From: Acidipropionibacterium virtanenii
GTDB taxonomy: Bacteria > Actinomycetota > Actinomycetes > Propionibacteriales > Propionibacteriaceae
NCBI RefSeq assembly: GCF_003325455.1
Contig: NZ_CP025198.1
Location: forward strand, 310,001-374,000
Reading direction: 5' to 3'
Length of the DNA: 64,000 nucleotides
Positions 6,117 to 15,092 of this stretch are shown here, one piece after another. The number at the start of each line of letters is the position of its first letter. The first letter of the stretch is position 1. Under the pieces are notes generated by a model that saw only the letters and a program-made list of their open reading frames with translations, had not been told where the DNA came from and did not search any database. The translations under genes and the position numbers were made by a program.

Positions 6117-7389
6117 GGGGCATGGTGGCGGGGGCCTGGAGTTTCTGGAGGCGCTCGACCGCTTGGTGGATACTGCTCGCCGATTTGCAGTGGGCGAATC
6201 GCACCAGTGAGCCCATTCTGGCCGCGTTGGGCCCCGCGGGGCTGGTGAAGGCCGAGACGGGGACGGCGGCCACACCGATCTGTTCGGGCATCTGGCGGCA
6301 CAGTTCGGCGCCGTCCTCGAAGCCCAGCGGGGCGGCGTCGGCGACCGTGAAGTAGCCGGCGTCGGGGACGACGACGTCGAAGCCCGCGGACCGAAGCCCC
6401 GAGACCAGCAGGTCGCGGCGCTCCTTCAGGGATTCCCGCACCTGGTCGAAGACCTCGTCGCCCAGGCCCAGCCCGGCCGCCACGCCGGTCTGGAAGGGGC
6501 CGCCGCCGGCGAAGGTGAGGAACTGCTTGACGGTGCGGATCGCGGTGACCAGCTCCGGCGCGGCGGTGATCCAGCCGATCTTCCAGCCGGTCACCGAGAA
6601 GGTCTTGCCGGCCGAGGAGATCGAGATCACGGTGCCGCGGGCCCCGGGCAGGCTCGCCATCGGGACGTGTGGCCCGGCGAAGGTGAGGTGCTCGTAGACC
6701 TCGTCGGTGATCACGTAGGCGCCGTGCTCCTTCGCCACCGCCAGGATCTGCTCCAGGTCGGCGCGCCCGAGCATGGTGCCGGTGGGATTGTGCGGGGTGT
6801 TGACGATGATCGCCCGGGTGCGATCGGTGACCGCCTGGCGCAGCGCTCCCAGGTCGAGGCGGAAGCCGGTGGGCCGGCCCGCGGCGTCGCGGTCGAGGGT
6901 CAGCGGCGCGGGCCTCTGCACACCTGCGGCCAGCGCGATGACCGCGGCGTAGGCGTCGTAGAAGGGGTCGATGGTGACCACCTCCTGGCCCGGCTCCACG
7001 AGAGCCAGAAGGGTCGCGGCCATCGCCTCGGTGGCGCCCATCGTCACCTGGATCTCGGTGTCGGGGTCGACGTCCAGGCCGTAGAAACGCTTCTGATGAG
7101 CGGCGATCGCGGTGCGCAGGCCAGGGATGCCTGGCAGCGGCGGGTACTGGTTGCGGCCGGCTGCGATGGCGTCGCCGGCGGCGTCGAGCACCTGTGCCGG
7201 GCCCGGGTCGTCGGGGAATCCCTGCCCGAGATTGAGCGCGCCGGTGGCGGTGGCCAGGGCCGTCATCTCGGTGAAGATCGTCGGCGCCACCCGGCCGTCG
7301 GCGGCCAGCAGCCCGGCTCCCGCGGCGGTGCGTCGCCAGGGGCCGGTGATCGGTGCCGGTGTGCGGAGATCCTCGGCGTTCTCACTCAT
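6097..7389 (-). CDS. Class I/II PLP-dependent aminotransferase
   Basis: The 430-aa fold-type I enzyme has the PLP lysine in SSAGKTFSVTGWKIGW (about residues 255-270), the substrate-site segment NTPHNPTG (about 190) and a DEVYEHL metal/PLP contact. The order and the GQGFPDDPGP N-terminal motif resemble the DapC / methionine / kynurenine aminotransferase subgroup. The exact substrate cannot be fixed; N-succinyl-LL-diaminopimelate or methionine are plausible. The gene stands upstream of the hydroxyacid oxidase on the same strand, with about 90 bp between them and a hairpin at the junction. Confidence 0.85.
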   Translation of the reverse strand: MSENAEDLRTPAPITGPWRRTAAGAGLLAADGRVAPTIFTEMTALATATGALNLGQGFPDDPGPAQVLDAAGDAIAAGRNQYPPLPGIPGLRTAIAAHQKRFYGLDVDPDTEIQVTMGATEAMAATLLALVEPGQEVVTIDPFYDAYAAVIALAAGVQRPAPLTLDRDAAGRPTGFRLDLGALRQAVTDRTRAIIVNTPHNPTGTMLGRADLEQILAVAKEHGAYVITDEVYEHLTFAGPHVPMASLPGARGTVISISSAGKTFSVTGWKIGWITAAPELVTAIRTVKQFLTFAGGGPFQTGVAAGLGLGDEVFDQVRESLKERRDLLVSGLRSAGFDVVVPDAGYFTVADAAPLGFEDGAELCRQMPEQIGVAAVPVSAFTSPAGPNAARMGSLVRFAHCKSASSIHQAVERLQKLQAPATMPRVRPGS

Positions 7390-7445
7390 CGACCCAGTGT
7401 CTCAGGAGCCGGGCACCGAGGCTATGAATGTTCAGCCCGTGAGCG

Positions 7446-8666
7446 TCATAGCTCGGCGAACGGGATCTCCGGGTCGGCCAGCCGGGCAGGATCGACGGAC
7501 CTCCTCGCCGCGATGATCGGCTTGACCGCGTCGATGACATCCCACACGTTGACGTTCATCACCGCGGTGATGCGGTTCGCGTCGGTCCAGAAGGCCACGA
7601 ACTCCCGCTTGTCGAGGCTCCCGCGGATCACCAGGGAGTCCTCCTCCCCGGGCGAGCCGTAGTACTCCATGCCGACGTCGTACTGATCGCTGAAGAAGTA
7701 CGGCAGCTCGTCCCAGGTGGCGTTCGCGCCGAGCAGATTCGTCACCGCGACCGCCGGCTGGTTCAACGCCGTGGCCCAGTGCTCCACCCGGATCCTGGTG
7801 CCCAGGACGGGATGGTCAACATTGGCGATGTCACCGACGGCGTAGATGTCCGGGTCGCTGGTGGCCAGTCCGGCGTCGACCAGCACGCCGTTGTCCACAG
7901 CCAGCCCGGCGGCCTCGGCCAGTTCCGCATTCGGCACCGCGCCGATGCCCACCAGCACCGCGTCCGCCCCGATCGTCTCCCCGCTGGTGAGCTTCACCCC
8001 GGTGGCCCTGCCCGCCGTCGCGGTGATCTCGGCGACTGAGGTGCGCAGCCGGAAGGCGACGCCGTGCTCGCGGTGGAGCTTCGCGTAGACGGTGCCCATC
8101 CGGTCTCCCAGGGCGGCGGCCAGCGGAATGGTACTGGGAGCGACGACGGTGACGACGCCGCCCTTCGCCCGTGCCACGGCCGCGGCCTCCAGGCCGATCC
8201 AGCCGGCGCCGATCACCACCAGGCGCCGGTCCTGGCCGAACTCGGCGCGCAGCGACTCGGCATCCTGCCTGGTCCGCAGCATGTGGACGCGTTCCGCACC
8301 GGCTCCGGGCACGGTGAGCGTGCGGGGGCTGGATCCGGTGGCCAGGACGAGCTTGTCGTAATGGAGCGGGGAACCCTCATCGAGGGTGACGGTGTGCCTC
8401 GCGGTGTCGATCGCGGTGGCCCGGGTGGACAGCCGCAGGTCGATCTGGTTCTCGTCGTACCAGTCGCGAGTGTGGGTGACGGCGTCCTCGAAGGAGTCGC
8501 TGCCGGCCAGGAACCCCTTCGACAGCGGTGGTCTCTCGTAGGGCAGGTTCTGCTCCGCTGCGATGAGGGTGACGGTCCCGCCGAAGCCCTGTTCCCTCAG
8601 CGCCTCGACGGTCTTCGCCCCGGCCAGGCCTCCGCCGATGACAACGACGTCTCGTGGACTGCTCAT
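7446..8666 (-). CDS. FAD-dependent ferredoxin/rubredoxin reductase-like oxidoreductase
   Basis: A 406-aa Pyr_redox_2 protein with an N-terminal FAD-binding GGGLAGAKTVEALR, the PYERPPLSKGFLAG segment typical of the ferredoxin-reductase (ThcD/BphA4) subgroup, a central NAD-binding GAGWIGLEAAAVA, and a C-terminal reductase domain with DQYDVGMEYYG. FAD closure is visible in YAVGDIANV. It should pass electrons from NAD(P)H to a ferredoxin or a P450/dioxygenase partner, but no partner gene is close. The ATG at 8666 follows AAGGAG with a good spacer. Confidence 0.87.
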   Translation of the reverse strand: MSSPRDVVVIGGGLAGAKTVEALREQGFGGTVTLIAAEQNLPYERPPLSKGFLAGSDSFEDAVTHTRDWYDENQIDLRLSTRATAIDTARHTVTLDEGSPLHYDKLVLATGSSPRTLTVPGAGAERVHMLRTRQDAESLRAEFGQDRRLVVIGAGWIGLEAAAVARAKGGVVTVVAPSTIPLAAALGDRMGTVYAKLHREHGVAFRLRTSVAEITATAGRATGVKLTSGETIGADAVLVGIGAVPNAELAEAAGLAVDNGVLVDAGLATSDPDIYAVGDIANVDHPVLGTRIRVEHWATALNQPAVAVTNLLGANATWDELPYFFSDQYDVGMEYYGSPGEEDSLVIRGSLDKREFVAFWTDANRITAVMNVNVWDVIDAVKPIIAARRSVDPARLADPEIPFAEL

Positions 8667-8754
8667 AGGATCTCCTTCGATGGTGATCGTCCTGCCATTG
8701 TTGCGCAGCGTGGGATCTGTGCGACAGGACGCGGGACGGATGAGAGGGAGGACC

Positions 8755-9486
8755 TCACAGCCCCGGCGGCAGGGCGCGGTCCCCGAGGACCGACTGGTTC
8801 CAGTAGTCGATGTCGTCGGGGCGACGGACCGCGTCATACTTGTCCAGCCACTCCGGCAGCAACCACACCCGCTGATACAGCTGGGGGTGCTGGGGCTGCC
8901 GGTGGGCCGCCCACAGGAAGAAGACGAGTTCGGCCAGATCGGACTCGATGACGTAACTCACCCGTCCGAACTCCGAGTCGCCCACCATGGCGAACTGCCC
9001 GCGCTGGACCATCTGGCCCATGACAATGCTTCCCCAGTCCCAGCCCGCCAGGTCGCCGGCGGTCACGAGATGGAAGCCGTCGATGTTGACGAAGATGTTC
9101 CCCTGATCGAGTGGACGCCACATCCGGGTGGCGTCCGCCTGGGCGTTGGCCCGGCGCTGCGAGTTGCCGATCGCCCTGGCGAGCCCGACACCGGCCGTCA
9201 TCGCCAGTCCGTACTGGCCGGTGGCGAAGAAGAACCCGTTGTCATGCACGTAGGATCCGTCACTGGCCGCCTGGAAGGAGTACAGCGTGAAGGGGGCCGT
9301 GGCGATCACCCGGTTCTGGGGGAAGTGTCCTGGAACCGCGAAGGGCACCGGGATCCCGGGCACCTCGGCATAGTGATCGGTGAGGATGCAGTGGATCGCG
9401 AATGCGGTGCGCAGCAGGGACTCGTCGCGGGGGGTCCATCCCACCCCTGGCACGCTGCTGCGGTACGCCCAGTCGAAACCACTCAC
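8755..9486 (-). CDS. Conserved protein of unknown function (243 aa)
   Basis: I recognise no family. The protein is soluble-looking, rich in aromatic residues, with no signal peptide and no clear metal motif. The GTG start at 9486 (product MSGFDW) is supported by a -10 box TACCAT 7 nt upstream, so it is probably expressed from its own leaderless promoter rather than from the alanine-racemase-like gene upstream. The segments GHFPQNRVIATAPFTLYSF and MVGDSEFGRVSYVIESDLAE look like structured beta regions. Confidence 0.6.
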   Translation of the reverse strand: MSGFDWAYRSSVPGVGWTPRDESLLRTAFAIHCILTDHYAEVPGIPVPFAVPGHFPQNRVIATAPFTLYSFQAASDGSYVHDNGFFFATGQYGLAMTAGVGLARAIGNSQRRANAQADATRMWRPLDQGNIFVNIDGFHLVTAGDLAGWDWGSIVMGQMVQRGQFAMVGDSEFGRVSYVIESDLAELVFFLWAAHRQPQHPQLYQRVWLLPEWLDKYDAVRRPDDIDYWNQSVLGDRALPPGL

Positions 9487-9493
9487 CCGGGCA

Positions 9494-9499
9494 ATGGTA
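9494..9499 (-). promoter_or_regulatory. -10 box of a leaderless promoter
   Basis: On the minus strand TACCAT ends 7 nt before the GTG start at 9486. Confidence 0.45.
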
Positions 9500-9534
9500 T
9501 GCCGTCGATGTCACAGACGGGGTGATCGGCCACC

Positions 9535-10605
9535 TCACTCCACGACGGTCCGGTCGGGGGTGGCGGTGGTGGCGCGCATCGTCACCTCGAGCTCGTCGCC
9601 GACGTCGACCGAGTCGGGCACCCACAGCAGACTGGCCTGCATGTGCGGGGGTTCGGCGAAGAACAGCTTGCGACCTCCGGCCGAGTACGGCGACAGGGCC
9701 ATCCGGCCCGCCTCCATGACGCCGTTGGCCAGCGTCTGGACGACCTGCCGGCCATTCGCGGCGGCGGTGGGCGCCTGCATGGCCACGCCGTTGGCGGTGC
9801 CACCGGAGACGATCGCCAGCCGGTGATGACGCCGGCCGGCCCGCCGCTGCCAGTACCCGACCCGTTCTGCAGCTGTCACGTCGTGGACGTCCTGGACGCT
9901 CGCCCGGTAGTGCAGGGCGTCGTGGGCCCCCAGCCACAGCTCGGTGCCCACCCGGTGGCGCACCTCGACATGGAAAGTCTGACGCAGCCGGTCCAGATCG
10001 TCGGGGCTCAGGTGGGAGACCCACAGCGGCACGGTGCAGGCCGACAGGGCGGTGGTGGCCAGGTCGGTGGCCTCGCCCAGATGCTCCCCGATCATCGGCA
10101 GGTGGATGGTCCAGCCGACGATCTCCAGCCCCTCGGCGGCCGCCACGGCGGCCTCGAACTCGTCGGGGCGCATCCCATAGCGCCGCATCGAGGTGAGCGC
10201 CTCCAGGATCACCCGCGCCCCCGGATGGGCCTTCGCCACGGCGGCCACGTCCTCGACCCGTGACAGCGTCGTGATGACGCCCGGATCCGCCAGCGCCGCC
10301 TCGGCCACGGCGTCTCCGGGACGCCACGGCGTCAGCACCACGACGTCACCCGGGAAGCCGGGGTGCTCGGCGCCACCGGTCCGGACGCCGTGCTCATCGG
10401 CGCTGCCGCGCACCAGGGCGACCTCCTCGGCCGTCCCCACCGCCAGGCGGTCCAGACCGAGCCGACGCACCTCGCCGGCCAGCCGGGGCAGCCCGAAGCC
10501 GTAGCCGTTGCCCTTGGCCACCGGGACGATGCCGGGATCTCCCGCGACCACGGAATCCTGGTGGGCCCGCCAGGCGGCGGCGTCGACGTGCAGCACCAGG
10601 CTCAT
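9535..10605 (-). CDS. Alanine-racemase-like PLP protein coupled to femX
   Basis: A 356-aa protein with the N-terminal PLP-lysine motif VPVAKGNGYGFGLP (canonical VVKADAYGHG in Alr) and a TIM-barrel-like middle. The C-terminal domain keeps PHMQASLLWV where Alr has its SMDQ-type strand. The usual Alr C-terminal catalytic tyrosine motif is not obvious, so full racemase activity is uncertain. Its ATG overlaps the femX stop (ATGA), so translation is coupled. That pairing suggests it supplies or modifies an amino acid for the peptidoglycan cross-bridge; this is inference. Confidence 0.75.
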   Translation of the reverse strand: MSLVLHVDAAAWRAHQDSVVAGDPGIVPVAKGNGYGFGLPRLAGEVRRLGLDRLAVGTAEEVALVRGSADEHGVRTGGAEHPGFPGDVVVLTPWRPGDAVAEAALADPGVITTLSRVEDVAAVAKAHPGARVILEALTSMRRYGMRPDEFEAAVAAAEGLEIVGWTIHLPMIGEHLGEATDLATTALSACTVPLWVSHLSPDDLDRLRQTFHVEVRHRVGTELWLGAHDALHYRASVQDVHDVTAAERVGYWQRRAGRRHHRLAIVSGGTANGVAMQAPTAAANGRQVVQTLANGVMEAGRMALSPYSAGGRKLFFAEPPHMQASLLWVPDSVDVGDELEVTMRATTATPDRTVVE

Positions 10606-11768
10606 CGCGACCTCCGGTTCATGTACCAGTCGAAGACCTTGTACAGCAGCGGATCGATCACCAGATCCCACTCGCCGATGTAGGAGACGGCCTCGCCGCC
10701 CGAGCCCACCTTGAACTGGATGAGCCCCAGCTCCGGGTCGTCGGCGGCCAGCCCCTCGGTGATCCCGCGCAGGTCGTAGACGTCGGCGTCGACGGCCATC
10801 GAGTCGCGGATCATCTGCCACTGGATGGCGTTGGAGCCGCGCACCTCGCGCTTGGCGCTGGTGGAGGCTCCGTAGGAGTACCAGGTGTGGCGGCCCACAT
10901 GCACCCAGGTGGTCGACGCCACCAGACCGCCCTCATGATGGGCCAGGTAGAGGTGCATGCGGTCCGGGTCCTCGCCGTTGAGGGCGTCCCACATGGTCTG
11001 GAAGTACTCCAGCGGCCGGGGGGTGAAGCCGTCGCGCCCGGCGGTCTCCACATAGATCTGGTGGAAGGCGGACAGGTCGTCGCGGCCCCCGCGACTCACC
11101 TCGACGCCCTTCTTGGCGGCCTTGCGGATGTTGCGGCGCCACAGCTGATTCATCCCCGACAGCACCTCGTCCTCGGACCTGCGGGTGCGCACCCCGTCGT
11201 CCCAGGTGACCAGCGGCAGCTGGAAGTTGAACTTCGGCTGGCCGGCCGCGAACCCTTCGGAATCCTTGGGAGGACGCCAGCCCAGGTGCCGCAGCTCGTT
11301 GGCCAACCGGGTGGCGTGAAGATTGGTGACGTCGGCGGGGGCCTGGGACAGGGCGGTGATCGACTCGTCGGAGATCGCGGTCTTGATGGCGTCCTTGCGC
11401 CACGTCTGGTGCGGCACCGTCGGGCCGATGCGCAGGGCGAAGGCGCCGCGCGCCTTGACGTGGTCGCGCAGCGCCTCAAGGACCTCCGGCAGATCGGGGG
11501 TGGTCCAGTCGAGTACCGGGCCCTCGGGAAGATAGGCCAGGTAGCGCTTCAGCCTGGGCACCTTGCGGTAGAGCACCAGACCGGTGCCGATCAGCTCGCC
11601 GGCGTCGCGGATGATACCGACGGACTCGCTGAGCCATTCCTGCTTGACCTTCCCCCAGGCCGGCGTCTGGAGGAAGCTCACCGTCTCCTCGGCGGCCGAG
11701 CCCGGTGCGGCCCAGTCGTGGAGGAAGGCGAGATGCTGGTCGGCGGAGATCTGGCGTACCTGAATCAC
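10602..11768 (-). CDS. femX: FemX/FemAB-type peptidoglycan bridge aminoacyltransferase
   Basis: The 388-aa protein has two GNAT-like halves of the FemABX family, with the typical N-terminal segment FLQTPAWGKVKQEW, a lipid-facing YLPEGPVLDW and a C-terminal TTWVHVGRHTWYSYGAS. FemX enzymes transfer an amino acid from aminoacyl-tRNA to the lysine or diaminopimelate side chain of lipid II at the inner membrane face. The GTG start at 11768 lies 6 nt after a TATGGT -10 box. It shares an ATGA junction with the alanine-racemase-like gene. Confidence 0.88.
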   Translation of the reverse strand: MIQVRQISADQHLAFLHDWAAPGSAAEETVSFLQTPAWGKVKQEWLSESVGIIRDAGELIGTGLVLYRKVPRLKRYLAYLPEGPVLDWTTPDLPEVLEALRDHVKARGAFALRIGPTVPHQTWRKDAIKTAISDESITALSQAPADVTNLHATRLANELRHLGWRPPKDSEGFAAGQPKFNFQLPLVTWDDGVRTRRSEDEVLSGMNQLWRRNIRKAAKKGVEVSRGGRDDLSAFHQIYVETAGRDGFTPRPLEYFQTMWDALNGEDPDRMHLYLAHHEGGLVASTTWVHVGRHTWYSYGASTSAKREVRGSNAIQWQMIRDSMAVDADVYDLRGITEGLAADDPELGLIQFKVGSGGEAVSYIGEWDLVIDPLLYKVFDWYMNRRSR

Positions 11769-11774
11769 AGGGAC

Positions 11775-11780
11775 ACCATA
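11775..11780 (-). promoter_or_regulatory. -10 box of a leaderless promoter for femX
   Basis: On the minus strand TATGGT ends 6 nt before the GTG start at 11768. Confidence 0.5.
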
Positions 11781-11813
11781 CGGGTACGACGGGTGCCCGT
11801 GAGTGCGGGGAGC

Positions 11814-12602
11814 CTACCGGCGGGGTGGGGCATCTGCTCCCGACACGCCGTCGTGGTGCCCGCCGGCGCCGAGGGACGGCGTGTTGGGAGCGGTTGCCAC
11901 GGCCGGGGCCGGTGTGCCCGGCAGGGGAGCCGGTCCCGAGCCGTCCGGCCGCGGGAACCCCTGCGGGAAGGCGGCCTTGACGTTCTCGGGGATGATGTTG
12001 ATGAAGCTGGTGAGCTGGCGGCAGGCCCAGTTCAGTCCGTCCTCGTCGACCTTCCCGGTGCCGCCGCGGATCCAGGCGGTGAGCAGCCCGTTCTCCAGCA
12101 GGAATCCGCAGTTCTTGTCCAGGCCCATCAGGAAGCCGGCCACCTGCGGGGTGATGACGGCGCGCACGAAGCCCTCGTCCCCGGTGATGTTCCAGCGCTT
12201 GTTGAACTCCGGATCGGGGAAGGTGATGGTCGCCTTCTTGCGGTTGACCCACCAGCCTCCCTTGATGAGCTGGAGGGTCGGCGTCTGCGGCCCCATCGTG
12301 GCGACGTAGCGCAGCGAGTAGGTGGTGCGGCTGCGCCCGAAACCGGTCTGGTAGGAGTAGATCCCCGAGAGGACGTCCAGCCCGTCGAAGATGCCGTGCA
12401 TGACGTATTCGTCATCCTTGTTCGAGCCGGTGCCGAAGGGGCCGCTGGCCAGGCGCTCGTCGATGCGCGGCTTCGCGTCGCCGATCCACTGCCAGCCCCG
12501 GCGGGCCGACAGCTCGGTCCATTTCCCGCTGCGGTTCTTCTTGACGAAATAGGAGATCACCAGGACGACGACCAGGGCGATGAGGTAGATGAGGAACTTC
12601 AC
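11814..12602 (-). CDS. Membrane-anchored protein of unknown function (262 aa)
   Basis: The protein opens with one hydrophobic helix (MKFLIYLIALVVVLVISYFV) followed by a cytoplasmic-type basic stretch and a soluble domain of about 190 residues. It ends in a Pro/Ala/Gly-rich tail. The soluble part resembles DUF3137-like domains in layout (GMHGIFDGLDVLSGIYSYQT-like beta strands), but I cannot name it securely. GTG at 12602 lies 7 nt after TAACCT, so it probably has its own leaderless promoter at the end of the upstream operon. Confidence 0.6.
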   Translation of the reverse strand: MKFLIYLIALVVVLVISYFVKKNRSGKWTELSARRGWQWIGDAKPRIDERLASGPFGTGSNKDDEYVMHGIFDGLDVLSGIYSYQTGFGRSRTTYSLRYVATMGPQTPTLQLIKGGWWVNRKKATITFPDPEFNKRWNITGDEGFVRAVITPQVAGFLMGLDKNCGFLLENGLLTAWIRGGTGKVDEDGLNWACRQLTSFINIIPENVKAAFPQGFPRPDGSGPAPLPGTPAPAVATAPNTPSLGAGGHHDGVSGADAPPRR

Positions 12603-12609
12603 GTTCCGC

Positions 12610-12615
12610 AGGTTA
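12610..12615 (-). promoter_or_regulatory. -10 box of a leaderless promoter
   Basis: On the minus strand TAACCT ends 7 nt before the GTG start at 12602; it overlaps the stop codon of the preceding gene. Confidence 0.45.
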
Positions 12616-13110
12616 GGGGAGTGCGAGGTCAGGGTCCACGATCGGGAAGCAGACGTCGCATGCCGGATCGTCCATCCTCAGGAAGTCCCAGTTGGCCCAG
12701 TAGACCTCCCGGGGGGCGCCATGGCGCTCCCAGCCCCGTCGACGGCAGGCGGCGTCCAACTCGTCGTAGACGTCGTCGATCTCGGGGTAGGCGAGTTCGG
12801 CCCGGGTGACGGTGACCCAGGCCTCGCAGTGGGCATCCTCGATACGTCGCACCACCGCGGCAGGCAGGTCCTGGTGGTGAGGGGCGTGCTCGTCGACAGG
12901 CTGGCAGACCTCGACGGTGCCGTCCTTGCCGGTCTCCAGCCCGTCGCAGTACACCACGAAGTGCGGCGCGGCGACCGGCGCCAGGCACTCCAGCAGACGC
13001 ATCGACGACTCGATGTGGTCGTCCAGCTCGTCGATGGAGATGCGTCGGCGCAGGCTGAGGACGGTCTGGGCCCCGACCCGCCTCAGGCCGGTGGGGCGTG
13101 GGATGGTCAT
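12613..13110 (-). CDS. GyrI-like / effector-binding-domain protein
   Basis: The 165-aa protein matches the small-molecule-binding fold seen in GyrI and in BmrR/SoxR-type effector domains: an N-terminal helical segment (ISIDELDDHIESSMRLL), a central strand PHFVVYCDGL, then DGTVEVCQPV and a C-terminal EVYWANWDF. No DNA-binding domain is present, so it is a stand-alone ligand binder. Its ATG overlaps the plsC stop (ATGA), making it the last gene of an SDR-plsC-gyrI operon. Confidence 0.65.
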   Translation of the reverse strand: MTIPRPTGLRRVGAQTVLSLRRRISIDELDDHIESSMRLLECLAPVAAPHFVVYCDGLETGKDGTVEVCQPVDEHAPHHQDLPAAVVRRIEDAHCEAWVTVTRAELAYPEIDDVYDELDAACRRRGWERHGAPREVYWANWDFLRMDDPACDVCFPIVDPDLALP

Positions 13111-14075
13111 CCCGCCCGGCGCTCCGGGGATTCTGGTCGGGCGGGCCCGGAGCCGGCATCGGTGTCCGGGGCGGTCTGATCAGCTCCGTCGGGACCGGCT
13201 GCGGCCGGGCCGGTCGGGTCCGGCTCGGTGGGGGCATCGGGGGAGGCGGCCTCCAGCGCCTTCGCCGCGGCGGCCTTGGTGGCCTCGGCCTCCTCGGCCT
13301 TCCTGGCGGCCTTGTCGAGGGCGAGGGTGCGGGTGTACTCGGCCTGGGTGGGCAGTCCGTAGGCCCGTGCGGTCTGATCGTGAAGCTCCATGATCTGGCG
13401 GCGGACGCGCTCGGAGAACTCGTGGGCGATCTCTCCGGGGGCCGGGCTCATCGGGTGGCCGTAGACGACGTGGACGGGGGGGCGTCCCTTCGGCAGGAAG
13501 CCCTCGTCCTGGTTCGAGGGCATTGCGGCGAAGGCCCCCACCAGGGCCACCGGGATCACCGGCACCCCCCGGGAGATCGCCAGGGCCGCCGCCCCCGGCT
13601 TGAAGGGCCCCATCGCGCCGGTGCGCGACCGCGTCCCCTCGGCGAAGATGAGCAGCGGGACGCCGTCGGTGAGCAGGGAGCCCGCCAGCCCGCGGTGGGA
13701 GCGGCCCGCAGCCCCCTTCTTGGAACGACCCTTCCCGCCGCGGTCGACGGGGAAGGCGTTGAAGAACAGCACCGGCGTCAGAGCCTTCCACCAGTCCGTG
13801 AAGAAGTAGTCGGCGGCCGCACCGGTGGACAGGTAGCGGCTCAACCTCTTGGGCAGCGATCCGAAGATCAGCGGGGTGTCCAGATGGGAGGAGTGGTTGG
13901 CGGTGATGACGTAGGCGCCGTCGAGGCCGTCCAGGTTCGCCGTGCCGTGGACGGTCACCTTCGTGACACGCCACACCAGCGGCTTGAGCAGGAGGATGTT
14001 GGCCGCCTGCCGGGTGATGGCGGACAGGTCGCTGGTGTAGCGCCCGCGATCCTTGATCTTCGGCTTGATCGCCAT
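13107..14075 (-). CDS. plsC: 1-acyl-sn-glycerol-3-phosphate acyltransferase family protein
   Basis: A 322-aa PlsC-family membrane enzyme that should acylate lysophosphatidic acid in phospholipid synthesis. The catalytic block I NHSSHLD (about residues 60-66), block III FAEGTRSRTG (about 145) and block IV PVIPVALVG are all present. The last 70 residues are an Ala/Glu/Pro-rich tail not needed for catalysis. It starts 2 bp after the stop of the upstream SDR gene and overlaps the downstream GyrI-like gene, so the three are cotranscribed. Confidence 0.87.
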   Translation of the reverse strand: MAIKPKIKDRGRYTSDLSAITRQAANILLLKPLVWRVTKVTVHGTANLDGLDGAYVITANHSSHLDTPLIFGSLPKRLSRYLSTGAAADYFFTDWWKALTPVLFFNAFPVDRGGKGRSKKGAAGRSHRGLAGSLLTDGVPLLIFAEGTRSRTGAMGPFKPGAAALAISRGVPVIPVALVGAFAAMPSNQDEGFLPKGRPPVHVVYGHPMSPAPGEIAHEFSERVRRQIMELHDQTARAYGLPTQAEYTRTLALDKAARKAEEAEATKAAAAKALEAASPDAPTEPDPTGPAAAGPDGADQTAPDTDAGSGPARPESPERRAG

Positions 14076-14077
14076 GA

Positions 14078-14911
14078 TCAGCGATCACCGCCTTGCCGGT
14101 CCTGCTGCCGGTCATGCTCCGGCCGGTCCGGGAAATCGGTCTTGTCGCGGCTGGAGGTCAGGTTGCGCGACAGCCAGCGCATCGTCGACCGGGGAGCGAC
14201 CCCCGCGACCGAGATGGCCGCCTTCCAGAGGCGGTTGGGGATCGAGACCACTTTGCCTTTCTCAAGATCGGTCAAGGTCTGGCGCACCACGGTCTCCGGA
14301 TCGGTCCACACGGCCTCGGGGAGGTTGCTGGCGGTGACGTGGGCCCGCTCGTGGAACTCGGTGTGCACCCATCCGGGGCACACGGCCATCGCCTTCACCC
14401 CGCTGCCGTGCAGCTCATTGGCCAGCCCCTCGGTGAAGGTGAGCACCCAGGCCTTGATGGCCGAGTAGTTGCCGGTGTTGATCCAGGCCGATCCCGAGGA
14501 GATGTTGACGATCGCGCCGGCGCCGCGGGCACGCATCGAGCGGCCGGCCGCCGCCGAGAGCACCAGCACCGCCCGGCACATGACGTCGAAGGCACGGTCC
14601 TGGAGAGGCAGGGTCCCGGCGTCGAGGATCTTGGCGTGGAGGCCGAATCCCGCGTTGTTGACCAGCAGATCCACCGGGCGGGAGGGGTCCTCCAGCCGGG
14701 CGGCCACCGCGTCCACCTCGGCGCGGTCCGAGAGGTCGGCCCGGATGGTCTCGACGCTCACCCCGTAGCGGGGCTCCAGCTCAGCCTTGATGGCCGCCAT
14801 GCGGTCGGTGTCGCGGGCGACGATGATGACGTCGTCCCCGCGCGCCGCGAGTTGAGTGACGAACTCCCGGCCGATGCCGGAAGTGCCACCGGTGACCATG
14901 CTGGATGACAT
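14078..14911 (-). CDS. Short-chain dehydrogenase/reductase
   Basis: The 277-aa SDR has a Rossmann start VTGGTSGIGREFV (about 6-18), the structural NNAGFG (about 90), a catalytic serine in NISSGS and the YSAIKAW (Tyr-x3-Lys) pair (about 160-166). The C-terminus extends into a charged tail after a hydrophobic stretch (AAISVAGVAP), as in DltE-like and acyl-reductase SDRs. Cotranscription with plsC suggests lipid metabolism. The ATG at 14911 lies 7 nt after a TACATT -10 box. Confidence 0.85.
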   Translation of the reverse strand: MSSSMVTGGTSGIGREFVTQLAARGDDVIIVARDTDRMAAIKAELEPRYGVSVETIRADLSDRAEVDAVAARLEDPSRPVDLLVNNAGFGLHAKILDAGTLPLQDRAFDVMCRAVLVLSAAAGRSMRARGAGAIVNISSGSAWINTGNYSAIKAWVLTFTEGLANELHGSGVKAMAVCPGWVHTEFHERAHVTASNLPEAVWTDPETVVRQTLTDLEKGKVVSIPNRLWKAAISVAGVAPRSTMRWLSRNLTSSRDKTDFPDRPEHDRQQDRQGGDR

Positions 14912-14918
14912 GAGCCCT

Positions 14919-14924
14919 AATGTA
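14919..14924 (-). promoter_or_regulatory. -10 box of a leaderless promoter for the SDR-plsC operon
   Basis: On the minus strand TACATT ends 7 nt before the ATG at 14911. Confidence 0.5.
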
Positions 14925-15079
14925 CGGCAGCAGATGCGTCTCGACCGATCCGCGGGCGGTGCGGGCGGGCACGCGTCCTCCCCGCGACCCTTCCCATGAA
15001 CCGCGATCCTCGACGAGATCACCGGTCTTCCCGGCCATGGACGTTCGTCAGTTCTCTCGGTTCCGTGGATGATCGCAGA

Positions 15080-15085
15080 TAGTCT
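15080..15085 (+). promoter_or_regulatory. -10 box of a leaderless promoter for nfo
   Basis: TAGTCT ends 7 nt before the GTG start at 15093. Confidence 0.5.
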
Positions 15086-15092
15086 CGGGGGC

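Noticed and set aside
10887-12809. 640-codon plus-strand open frame
   Set aside because: It is the complement of the FemX, membrane-protein and GyrI-like genes; the Gly/Val/Arg-rich translation is typical of antisense frames in G+C-rich DNA.
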